Positions 1 to 5,717 of a stretch of DNA of 5,717 nt are shown piece by piece. The position numbers and the translations under genes were made by a program. This stretch comes from Candidatus Zhuqueibacterota bacterium (GTDB lineage Bacteria > Zhuqueibacterota > QNDG01): the NCBI GenBank assembly GCA_003645915.1, contig QNDG01000129.1:1-5717 (forward strand). Reading direction: 5' to 3'. Each line of letters begins with the position of its first letter. Position 1 is the stretch's first letter. A model generated the notes under the pieces. That model had not been told where the DNA came from. It saw only the letters and a program-made list of their open reading frames with translations, and did not search any database.

Positions 1-2
1 GA

Positions 3-1265
3 AGGCTTGAACATCTTAATAAGCGCGAGGCAGAATTAAAAAGTGTTGAACAGAGTATTAAAGACAGGTCAGTCAATCTTGCCAGAAAACAGGAAGAGCT
101 GGATAAAATTATTGAAAAGCAGAACATGCGTTTAGAAAAAATTTCCGGTATGTCAAATGAAGAGGCTTTAAAGGAGTTAAAGGAAAATCTTCTTTCAAAG
201 GCTAAGCAGGAAGCTGCTCAACAGGTTAAGGAAATTAAAGATCAGGCAAGGCTTACGGCCAATAAAGAAGCAAAGGAAGTAATTATTTCTGCAATACAGC
301 GCACTGCTGCAGATCATTCTGTTGAAACAACAGTAAGTGTTGTTCATCTTCCGAACGACGAAATGAAAGGAAGAATCATCGGCAGGGAAGGAAGAAACAT
401 ACGCTCGTTTGAGACTGCAACAGGAATAGATGTTATTGTTGATGATACACCTGAAGCTGTGATTCTTTCAGGATTTGATCCATACAGAAGGGAAATTGCA
501 AAAAGAGCTTTGGAAAAGCTTATTGCAGACGGAAGAATACACCCCGGAAGAATAGAGGAAGTTGTTGAAAAAGCAAAATCAGAACTGGAAGAGCACCTTG
601 TAGAACTTGGAGAGCAAGCCATGCTGCAAACAGGTGTTCACGGTCTTCATCCTGAACTTGTCAGACTTCTTGGAAAACTTAACTACAGAACAAGTTACGG
701 TCAAAATGTGCTTCAGCATAACATTGAAGTTGCGCATCTTGCCGGTTTAATGGCTGTTGAACTTGGCCTTGATGCTGTTGTCGCAAAAAGAGCAGGTCTC
801 TTACATGATATAGGAAAAGCAATAGATCTTGATGTTGAAGGAACACATTTCGAGCTTGGAGCTGATCTGGCAAAAAAATACGGTGAAGGACTGATTGTAC
901 AGAATGACATAGCATCTCATCACGGCGAAGTTGATATGATTTCTCCCATTTCTGCGCTTGTACAGGCAGCTGATGCAATTTCCGGCTCAAGGCCAGGTGC
1001 AAGACGGGAAACACTTGAAGGATATATAAAAAGGCTGGAAAAATTGGAAGGAATTGCAGAGTCCTTTCAGGGAGTTCAGAAAACATATGCGATACAGGCA
1101 GGAAGAGAGATCCGCGTTCTTGTGCAGCCCGATAAAATGACTGATGCACTTGCGGATCAACTGGCATCTGATATTGCAGAAAAAATACAATCGGAAATGG
1201 AATATCCGGGACAAATCAAAGTTACGGTAATACGTGAGTACCGTGCTGTTGATTATGCCAAATAG
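3..1265 (+). CDS. rny: Ribonuclease Y, 5'-truncated by the window edge
   Basis: RNase Y is a membrane-anchored endoribonuclease that initiates mRNA decay. The reading frame is open from base 3, giving 420 residues; the ATG at 126 is internal, because the 41 codons before it continue a charged Glu/Lys/Arg-rich coiled coil typical of the family. Visible order: coiled coil (about 1-100), KH RNA-binding domain with the [12 protein letters not shown] loop (123-134), then an HD phosphohydrolase domain with a metal-ligand His in QHNIEVAH (239), the His-Asp pair in LLHDIGKA (268-269), the SHHGE histidines (306-307) and a later Asp in AADAIS (324). All catalytic residues appear intact. Full-length homologues have about 520 residues, so roughly 100 are missing, including the N-terminal transmembrane helix, which should lie just left of the window. 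The C-terminus is complete (TAG at 1263-1265) and ymdB follows after 12 bases. Identification is very secure. Confidence 0.97.
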   Translation, partial: RLEHLNKREAELKSVEQSIKDRSVNLARKQEELDKIIEKQNMRLEKISGMSNEEALKELKENLLSKAKQEAAQQVKEIKDQARLTANKEAKEVIISAIQRTAADHSVETTVSVVHLPNDEMKGRIIGREGRNIRSFETATGIDVIVDDTPEAVILSGFDPYRREIAKRALEKLIADGRIHPGRIEEVVEKAKSELEEHLVELGEQAMLQTGVHGLHPELVRLLGKLNYRTSYGQNVLQHNIEVAHLAGLMAVELGLDAVVAKRAGLLHDIGKAIDLDVEGTHFELGADLAKKYGEGLIVQNDIASHHGEVDMISPISALVQAADAISGSRPGARRETLEGYIKRLEKLEGIAESFQGVQKTYAIQAGREIRVLVQPDKMTDALADQLASDIAEKIQSEMEYPGQIKVTVIREYRAVDYAK

Positions 1266-1272
1266 AAAGAAG
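1266..1272 (+). promoter_or_regulatory. Ribosome binding site for ymdB
   Basis: The purine run AAAGAAG lies five bases before the TTG at 1278, immediately after the rny stop codon. It is only a partial Shine-Dalgarno match, but there is no ATG nearby and the next in-frame Met is around residue 99, inside the conserved domain, so this site supports the TTG start. Confidence 0.55.
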
Positions 1273-1277
1273 ATAAT

Positions 1278-2093
1278 TTGAACTATTCAAAATTAAATAT
1301 TCTCTTTATTGCTGATGTTGTTGGTTCAGAGGGATTTGATGCTGTGGCCTCAACTATTAATAAAGTGAAGGAGAAGTACGATATTCACTTTACAGTTTTA
1401 AACGGTGAGAATTCAGCGTCCGGAAAAGGTCTTTTAAAAAAGAATGCAGAATCATTTTTTTCCCTTGGAATTGATGTTATTACAAGCGGGAACCATATAT
1501 GGAATAAAAAGGAAATTTACAGTTTTCTTGATTCCAACAAGGACGTGTTACGGCCTGCAAATTATCCTGAAATGTGCCCGGGCACAGGAATAAGGATTAA
1601 GGAGACTGCGAACGGAATCCCTGTTGCAGTACTGAATCTTCAGGGAAGAAGTTTTATGTATCCGATTGACTGTCCGTTTCAAACTGCTGATATGCACATT
1701 GAAAATCTCAAAAAAAGCGGTATCAAAGTAATTTTTATAGATTTTCATGCTGAGGCAACAGCTGAAAAAGTGGCTTTAGGGTGGTATGTTGACGGAAAAG
1801 TTAGCGCTGTTGTTGGTACTCACACTCATGTTCAAACAGCGGATAACAGAATTTTACCCAATGGTACAGCTTACATAACAGATGCCGGAATGACAGGCTC
1901 GTTAAATTCTGTAATTGGCATGGATATTGATACTGCAATTAAGAGGTTCCTTACCCAAATGCCTGTTTATTACAAAACTGCAAAAGGAAATCCTGTTTTT
2001 TGCGGTGTTGTTGTAAGTATAAATGCGTTGACTGGCAGAGCATTGTCAATAAAAAGAATCTGGATAGATATTGATAAACATTCTATTAGCTAA
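1278..2093 (+). CDS. ymdB: YmdB-family (TIGR00282) metallophosphoesterase, TTG start
   Basis: A 271-residue calcineurin-like phosphoesterase of the YmdB/TIGR00282 family. Bacillus subtilis YmdB is reported to hydrolyse 2',3'-cyclic nucleotides and to affect biofilm and motility gene expression; acting the same way here is inference. Conserved metal-site motifs are all present: the first Asp in FIADVVG (13), NGEN (42-45), GNHIW with the probable catalytic His (73), FIDFHAEAT (His157) and GTHTHVQTADNR (His182 and His184), followed by the ITDAGMTG segment (200-207). Length and motif spacing match the roughly 265-residue family. The TTG start places about five extra residues before the first beta strand; no closer ATG exists. 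No signal peptide or membrane segment is seen, so it is expected in the cytoplasm. It sits 12 bases after rny, an arrangement also found in Bacillus and other phyla, and 20 bases before folD. Confidence 0.94.
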   Translation: MNYSKLNILFIADVVGSEGFDAVASTINKVKEKYDIHFTVLNGENSASGKGLLKKNAESFFSLGIDVITSGNHIWNKKEIYSFLDSNKDVLRPANYPEMCPGTGIRIKETANGIPVAVLNLQGRSFMYPIDCPFQTADMHIENLKKSGIKVIFIDFHAEATAEKVALGWYVDGKVSAVVGTHTHVQTADNRILPNGTAYITDAGMTGSLNSVIGMDIDTAIKRFLTQMPVYYKTAKGNPVFCGVVVSINALTGRALSIKRIWIDIDKHSIS

Positions 2094-2097
2094 GTCT

Positions 2098-2105
2098 GAA
2101 GAGGA
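2098..2105 (+). promoter_or_regulatory. Ribosome binding site for folD
   Basis: GAAGAGGA lies eight bases before the folD ATG at 2114, inside the 20-base gap after ymdB. Its spacing and purine content are ordinary. The gap contains no hairpin that would suggest a terminator, consistent with read-through from ymdB. Confidence 0.65.
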
Positions 2106-2113
2106 TTTAATTT

Positions 2114-3004
2114 ATGACTTTAATACTTGATGGAAAATTGGTTTCAAAACAGATAAGAGAAGAAGTGGCAGAAGATGTGCAACTGTTGATTAAACAAGGG
2201 GTTACGCCTAAACTTACGGTTGTTCTGGTAGGTGATGATGCTGCATCGCAAATTTATGTTAAAAGCAAGGAAAGAGCCTGTGCAAAAGCAGGTATTATTT
2301 CTGAAACCATTAAGTATCCTTCAGATGTGCTAAAACAGAATGTTATTGATAAAATAAAAGAACTGAACAATGATAATTCTGTACACGGTATTCTTGTACA
2401 GCTTCCTCTGCCTGAGGGATTTAATGAATCTGAAATTATTGAACTTATTGCACCTGAGAAAGATGTGGACGGTTTTCATCCAATTAATTCCGGAAGACTT
2501 ACCTCAGGTATAAATGATGACTATTTTGTTCCTGCCACACCAGCGGGTATTATTGAAATTTTAAAGCGGTATAAAATTGAGATTCCAGGGAAACACGTTG
2601 TAATTGTAGGGAGAAGTTCTATTGTGGGTAAACCTGCAGGAATGCTTTTTTTAAGACACGGGAATGAGGGGGATGCTACTGTTACTTTTTGTCATTCCAA
2701 AACAAAAAATCTTCCCGATATTACAAAAACAGCTGATATCCTGGTTGCAGCAACTGGAAAGCCTAAACTGATTACCGCAGACATGGTGAAACCGGGAGTT
2801 GTTGTAATAGATGTGGGTATTAACAGAATACCAAGTAAATATAGTGAAAAAGGGTATAAAATTGTAGGAGATGTTGATTTTGATGAAGTCTCAAAACTTG
2901 CTTCTGCAATTACTCCTGTTCCCGGAGGAATCGGGCCAATGACTATTGCAATGCTATTAAAAAATACATTACGTGCTGTCACTGTTTTTGGAAAAAAGGA
3001 GTAA
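2114..3004 (+). CDS. folD: Bifunctional methylene-THF dehydrogenase / methenyl-THF cyclohydrolase
   Basis: FolD converts 5,10-methylene-tetrahydrofolate to the 5,10-methenyl form and then to 10-formyl-tetrahydrofolate in the cytosol, feeding purine synthesis and initiator-tRNA formylation. The 296-residue protein is full length for the family. The N-terminal catalytic domain carries the Tyr and Lys of YVKSK (48 and 52), the GILVQLPLP segment (92-100, Gln96) and PEKDVDGFHP (114-123, with the active-site Asp119). The PATPAG turn (140-145) leads into a Rossmann-like NAD(P)-binding domain with GRSSIVGKP (166-174), and the family signature PGGIGPMT is at 270-277. All key residues are present. The ATG start gives the usual MTLILDGK-type N-terminus and has a well-placed ribosome site. 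A slightly extended loop around 181-188 precedes the TVTFCHSKT segment, as I recall in FCB-group FolDs. It ends four bases before proS, whose ribosome site lies inside the end of this gene. Confidence 0.97.
   Translation: MTLILDGKLVSKQIREEVAEDVQLLIKQGVTPKLTVVLVGDDAASQIYVKSKERACAKAGIISETIKYPSDVLKQNVIDKIKELNNDNSVHGILVQLPLPEGFNESEIIELIAPEKDVDGFHPINSGRLTSGINDDYFVPATPAGIIEILKRYKIEIPGKHVVIVGRSSIVGKPAGMLFLRHGNEGDATVTFCHSKTKNLPDITKTADILVAATGKPKLITADMVKPGVVVIDVGINRIPSKYSEKGYKIVGDVDFDEVSKLASAITPVPGGIGPMTIAMLLKNTLRAVTVFGKKE
2996..3001 (+). promoter_or_regulatory. Ribosome binding site for proS
   Basis: A strong AAGGAG lies seven bases before the GTG at 3009 and is embedded in the last codons of folD. 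Together with the four-base gap this suggests that translation of folD and proS is coupled. It also supports GTG over the internal ATG at residue 26, since family members conserve the preceding segment. Confidence 0.75.
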
Positions 3005-3008
3005 ATAA

Positions 3009-4721
3009 GTGAAATTATCAAGGGCTTACATTCCAACTCAGAAGGAAACACCATCAGATGCTGTTATTCCAAGCCATAGATTAATGATTCGCGGCGGTTT
3101 TATAAAACCCCTTGCAGCAGGAATTTATACAATTCTCCCTATAGGCTGGAAAGTTGTTAAAAAAGTTATTGAAATTATCAGGCAGGAAATGGATAAAATC
3201 GGTGCTCAGGAACTTCATATGCCTGCAATAAACCCGATTGAAATATGGGATGAAAGCGGAAGAAATAAAAGTTTTGGCGATGAGATGTTCAGGCTGAAAG
3301 ATCGCAAGGGTAGGGGGCTTGTTCTTGCGCCTACTCATGAAGAGATAATTTGTGATCTGGCCAGAAAATACATTAAAAGTTATAAAGATATGCCCCAGAT
3401 GTGGTATCAGATCCAGACTAAATTCAGAGATGAACCCAGACCGCGTTCCGGGGTCATGAGAACAAGACAGTTTACAATGAAAGATTCTTATTCTCTTGAC
3501 TGTGATCCTGAAGGTATGAGAAAATCGTATGAGCTTCATGCAGAAGCTTACAGAAATATATTTAAACGATGCGGGATTAAGTTTCACGTTGTAGGAGCAT
3601 CTTCAGGGTTGATGGGCGGAAGCGCTTCTCAGGAATTTATGATGGAAACTGAAAATGGTGAAGATGTACTCGTACTGTGTGATAACTGCGGATATTCTTC
3701 AAATATGGAAGTAGCTGCATCAAAATTTCAGGAAAAAACAAATTCAGGGAAATATAACTCTTTAACTGAAATTCATACTCCTGGGAAACGCACTATTCAG
3801 GAAGTCAGTGAGTTCTTAAGTATAAACCCATGGGAATTAATAAAATCAATTTTATATATTTCCGAAAAGAACGAACCTTTTATTGCTTTGGTAAGGGGTG
3901 ATCATGATGTCAACGAGGAAAAACTTGCTAAAATAGTTGGTGCCGAGATAAGACCTGCTCATCCTGATGAAGTAAAGGAGGTCTGCGGAGCGGAAACAGG
4001 TTTTGTAGGACCGGTAAAAACTGCAAAAAAGGTCAGAATTATTGCTGATAACGCATTGGAAAATGGTAAAAACTTTATTGCAGGCGCCAATGAAAATGAT
4101 TACCATTTGGGCGGTATTGATGTATCACGAGACATTGGGTTTGCATCTTTCGGAGATATAAGAAATGTTGTGTCTGGTGATTTATGCATAAATTGCGGCT
4201 CAAAGCTAAGAGTTACTCATGCAGTGGAACTCGGGCATATTTTTCAGCTTGGCACAAAATACGCAAAAACAATGAAAGCATTTTTTCTTGATTCATCAGG
4301 AAAAGAAAATCCTGTTTATATGGGAAGTTATGGCATAGGCGTAGAACGCCTTGTTGCGTCAATTATAGAGCAAAATCATGATGACAAAGGAATTGTTTGG
4401 GAGCCTTTTCTCACACCTTATCACGTTCATGTAATGCCGATTAATATGAGTGTCAATGAAATAGCAAATATGGCTGAAAAAATATATAATATGTTCATAG
4501 AAAATTCTATTGAGACAATTATGGACGACAGAGAAGTTTCACCTGGTTTTAAGTTTAAAGATGCAGATCTGCTTGGTATGCCGATTCAAATAGTAATAGG
4601 TAAAAAGTGGCTTAACGATGGTAAGATTGAACTTAAAATACGCAAGACAGGGGAGACATTTGAAGTAAAAGAAGAGGAACTGCTTTTAAAAGTGAATTCG
4701 ATTCTGTTTAATAAGGCATAA
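3009..4721 (+). CDS. proS: Prolyl-tRNA synthetase, bacterial type with editing domain, GTG start
   Basis: A class II aminoacyl-tRNA synthetase that attaches proline to tRNA-Pro in the cytosol. Its 570 residues match the bacterial-type enzyme. The catalytic core includes the KETPSDA N-terminal segment (12-18), the LAPTHEE region (106-112), motif 2 from KFRDEPRPR (138-146) to FTMKDSYS (155-162), and motif 3 around GSYGIGVERL (439-448). The INS cis-editing domain that clears Ala-tRNA-Pro spans about 235-385; Lys279 in LIKS falls at the number of the E. coli editing-domain Lys, and the DYHLGG segment (364-369) holds a conserved His. The C-terminal anticodon-binding domain runs from about 470, with DDREVSPGFKFKDAD at 506-520. 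Two CxxC pairs (224/227 and 393/396) bracket the INS domain and may bind a metal. The GTG start has a strong ribosome site four bases downstream-coupled to folD. No truncation or lost motif is seen. Confidence 0.97.
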   Translation: MKLSRAYIPTQKETPSDAVIPSHRLMIRGGFIKPLAAGIYTILPIGWKVVKKVIEIIRQEMDKIGAQELHMPAINPIEIWDESGRNKSFGDEMFRLKDRKGRGLVLAPTHEEIICDLARKYIKSYKDMPQMWYQIQTKFRDEPRPRSGVMRTRQFTMKDSYSLDCDPEGMRKSYELHAEAYRNIFKRCGIKFHVVGASSGLMGGSASQEFMMETENGEDVLVLCDNCGYSSNMEVAASKFQEKTNSGKYNSLTEIHTPGKRTIQEVSEFLSINPWELIKSILYISEKNEPFIALVRGDHDVNEEKLAKIVGAEIRPAHPDEVKEVCGAETGFVGPVKTAKKVRIIADNALENGKNFIAGANENDYHLGGIDVSRDIGFASFGDIRNVVSGDLCINCGSKLRVTHAVELGHIFQLGTKYAKTMKAFFLDSSGKENPVYMGSYGIGVERLVASIIEQNHDDKGIVWEPFLTPYHVHVMPINMSVNEIANMAEKIYNMFIENSIETIMDDREVSPGFKFKDADLLGMPIQIVIGKKWLNDGKIELKIRKTGETFEVKEEELLLKVNSILFNKA

Positions 4722-4731
4722 ACCATATTTT

Positions 4732-4735
4732 GAGG
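4732..4735 (+). promoter_or_regulatory. Ribosome binding site for the TPR gene
   Basis: GAGG lies seven bases before the ATG at 4743, in the 21-base gap after proS, and supports that ATG as the start. The gap has no terminator-like hairpin, so the TPR gene is probably transcribed together with proS. Confidence 0.6.
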
Positions 4736-4742
4736 TAAAAAA

Positions 4743-5717
4743 ATGGAGCCGCGTAAAAAATCTAAAATTGTAACTGTAAGTATTAATATTTCGGATATTA
4801 AAAAAAACAGTTCTTTTTTCCGGCTGCCAGAGAATTTAAAAGAACCCAAAGAGATCCGCGATCACATGCTTTCTGTTTTTAAGCCTTCTTCCGGAATAAT
4901 GGAAGGATTTGTTGACGGCAGACAGGTTGTCATTCAGTGGTATCCTGATGAAGTAAATGAACAAGCAGATAAGTTAAGCAGAATAGCTTCACGACTTGTT
5001 AAGGAAAAAGATTTTAAGCAAGCTGCTGAAATTCTTGAAAAAGCTCTATCAATAAACAAAAACGATGTTGAATATCTTTACAAGCTCGGATTAATTTATT
5101 TTGAAAGAAAATTGTACGACCAGACTATTCTACACCTTAAAACGGCCTTACAGGTATGTCCTATACACTTTCGGGCTAATCTCTTACTTGGTATTGCACT
5201 TTTAAAGTTGAGACGTTTTGACGCAGCAGAGAAACAATTTATTGTAAGCAATATTTTTAACAAATCAAGCGTGCTGCCTTATTTAAATCTGGGTACAATT
5301 TATTCTATAAAAAAAGATTACTCTAAAGCCATTAAAATGTTTAACGATTGTATTACTTTATCTCCCAATGAAAGCAGAGCATACCTTGGACTTGCAAGAA
5401 TTTATACTATTCTGAAAGATTCCGAATCTGCGAATAACAATTTCAGAAAAGTCATTGAGCTGTCTCCAGGCTCTAAAATAGCAGAACTTGCAAAAAGGTC
5501 CATTAAATCATCTTTTAACTCTTCAGAAGAGACGAATTTAACAAACACTGCACAAAAAATTTCTGTTAAAAAAGAAGAAGAGAGAATTTCTGCAGGAGTA
5601 CATCAGTTTTTATCACACAACTATTCAGGGTCTCTTGATCAGTTTAAATCATATCTAAATAAGCATCCTCTTGATCATTTTGTTTGGTATCTTCTTGGAG
5701 AAACACAGTTAAGAACC
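4743..5717 (+). CDS. TPR-repeat protein, 3' end cut by the window edge
   Basis: The frame is open from the ATG at 4743 to the last base, giving 325 residues with no stop, so the gene continues to the right. Residues 1 to about 70 are not TPR-like: a basic start (MEPRKKSK), a short beta-like stretch (KIVTVSINI), a helix-like region and a second beta-like stretch (GRQVVIQWYP, 59-68). I do not recognise this part. From about 74 there are consecutive 34-residue helical repeats, roughly at 74-107, 108-141, 142-175, 176-209 and 210-243, each with the Gly/Ala, Tyr/Phe and late Pro/Asn pattern of tetratricopeptide repeats (for example YKLGLIYF, LNLGTIYS and LGLARIYT). A polar Ser/Thr/Lys-rich linker (about 255-280) precedes further TPR-like helices to the edge. 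No signal peptide or membrane helix is visible. TPRs mediate protein contacts; the specific role is unknown. It follows proS by 21 bases and uses similar AT-rich codons, so it looks native to the operon. Confidence 0.88.
   Translation, partial: MEPRKKSKIVTVSINISDIKKNSSFFRLPENLKEPKEIRDHMLSVFKPSSGIMEGFVDGRQVVIQWYPDEVNEQADKLSRIASRLVKEKDFKQAAEILEKALSINKNDVEYLYKLGLIYFERKLYDQTILHLKTALQVCPIHFRANLLLGIALLKLRRFDAAEKQFIVSNIFNKSSVLPYLNLGTIYSIKKDYSKAIKMFNDCITLSPNESRAYLGLARIYTILKDSESANNNFRKVIELSPGSKIAELAKRSIKSSFNSSEETNLTNTAQKISVKKEEERISAGVHQFLSHNYSGSLDQFKSYLNKHPLDHFVWYLLGETQLRT

Noticed and set aside
126..128. ATG as the start of rny
   Set aside because: The same frame is open back to base 3 and continues the family's coiled coil. 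Starting here would remove the membrane anchor and most of the coiled coil. The true start is outside the window.
679..1167. Minus-strand open frame of 162 codons within rny
   Set aside because: It lies wholly antisense to the conserved KH/HD coding region of RNase Y, its translation is Cys/Phe/Leu/Gln-rich with no recognisable domain, and no ribosome site or promoter was evident. The shorter minus-strand frames at 344-622, 713-910 and 987-1214 fail for the same reasons.
2692..3054. Minus-strand open frame across the folD-proS junction
   Set aside because: It overlaps the conserved PGGIGPMT end of folD and the start of proS, with no domain of its own.
3081..3587. Minus-strand open frame of 168 codons within proS
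   Set aside because: It is antisense to the class II catalytic core, including motif 2. The composition (many Phe, Ile, His and Ser) is what antisense translation of AT-rich coding DNA gives. The frames at 3852-4106 and 4586-4849 are likewise shadows of proS and of the TPR gene.
4791..4823. A/T-rich near-inverted repeat (CGG, A-run, T-run, CCGG) resembling a terminator
   Set aside because: It lies inside the TPR coding frame about 50 bases after the start, pairs mainly through an A-run with a T-run, and lacks a GC-rich stem, so it is better explained as Lys and Ser/Phe codons.
1..5717. Possible promoters, riboswitches, CRISPR, insertion sequences or tRNA genes
   Set aside because: The gaps between genes are at most 21 bases, too short for structured RNAs. 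I saw no spaced direct repeats, transposase motifs, tRNA-like cloverleaf or convincing -35/-10 pair by eye. Weak promoters inside coding regions cannot be excluded without experimental start-site data.

Overview
The window is an AT-rich bacterial segment with five genes, all on the + strand and packed end to end. The gaps are 12, 20, 4 and 21 bases, no hairpin terminator is visible between genes, and a Shine-Dalgarno-like purine run precedes each of the four starts. It reads as the interior of one operon: the first gene enters from the left without its 5' end and the last runs off the right edge without a stop. There is no non-coding stretch over 25 bases apart from the two-base partial codon at the left edge, and I see no RNA gene, mobile element, CRISPR array or long repeat.

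Layout: (1) 3-1265, ribonuclease Y (rny), missing roughly its first 100 residues including the expected membrane anchor; (2) 1278-2093, YmdB/TIGR00282-type metallophosphoesterase, TTG start; (3) 2114-3004, folD; (4) 3009-4721, bacterial-type prolyl-tRNA synthetase (proS) with the editing insertion domain, GTG start; (5) 4743-5717 and beyond, a TPR-repeat protein with an unrecognised N-terminal region.

How they fit together: the rny-ymdB pair is a known neighbourhood in several bacterial phyla and links mRNA decay with a phosphodiesterase reported in Bacillus to act on cyclic nucleotides. FolD supplies one-carbon folate units, including the formyl donor for initiator tRNA and purines, and ProS charges tRNA-Pro, so the cluster as a whole is RNA turnover plus translation supply. 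The TPR protein has no evident role beyond protein-protein contact.

Organism: the gene content fits a bacterium with RNase Y. From memory of the families, the FolD wording (the extended loop before the TVTFCHSKT segment and the GDVDFDEV segment) resembles FCB-group sequences, whereas the long bacterial-type ProS with an INS domain is unlike the short archaeal/eukaryote-like enzyme usual in Bacteroidetes. A less-studied FCB-related lineage is possible, but this is a weak inference.

I looked for an undescribed system and did not find one. The parts most worth a second look are the two CxxC pairs bracketing the ProS editing domain and the unassigned N-terminal domain of the TPR protein.
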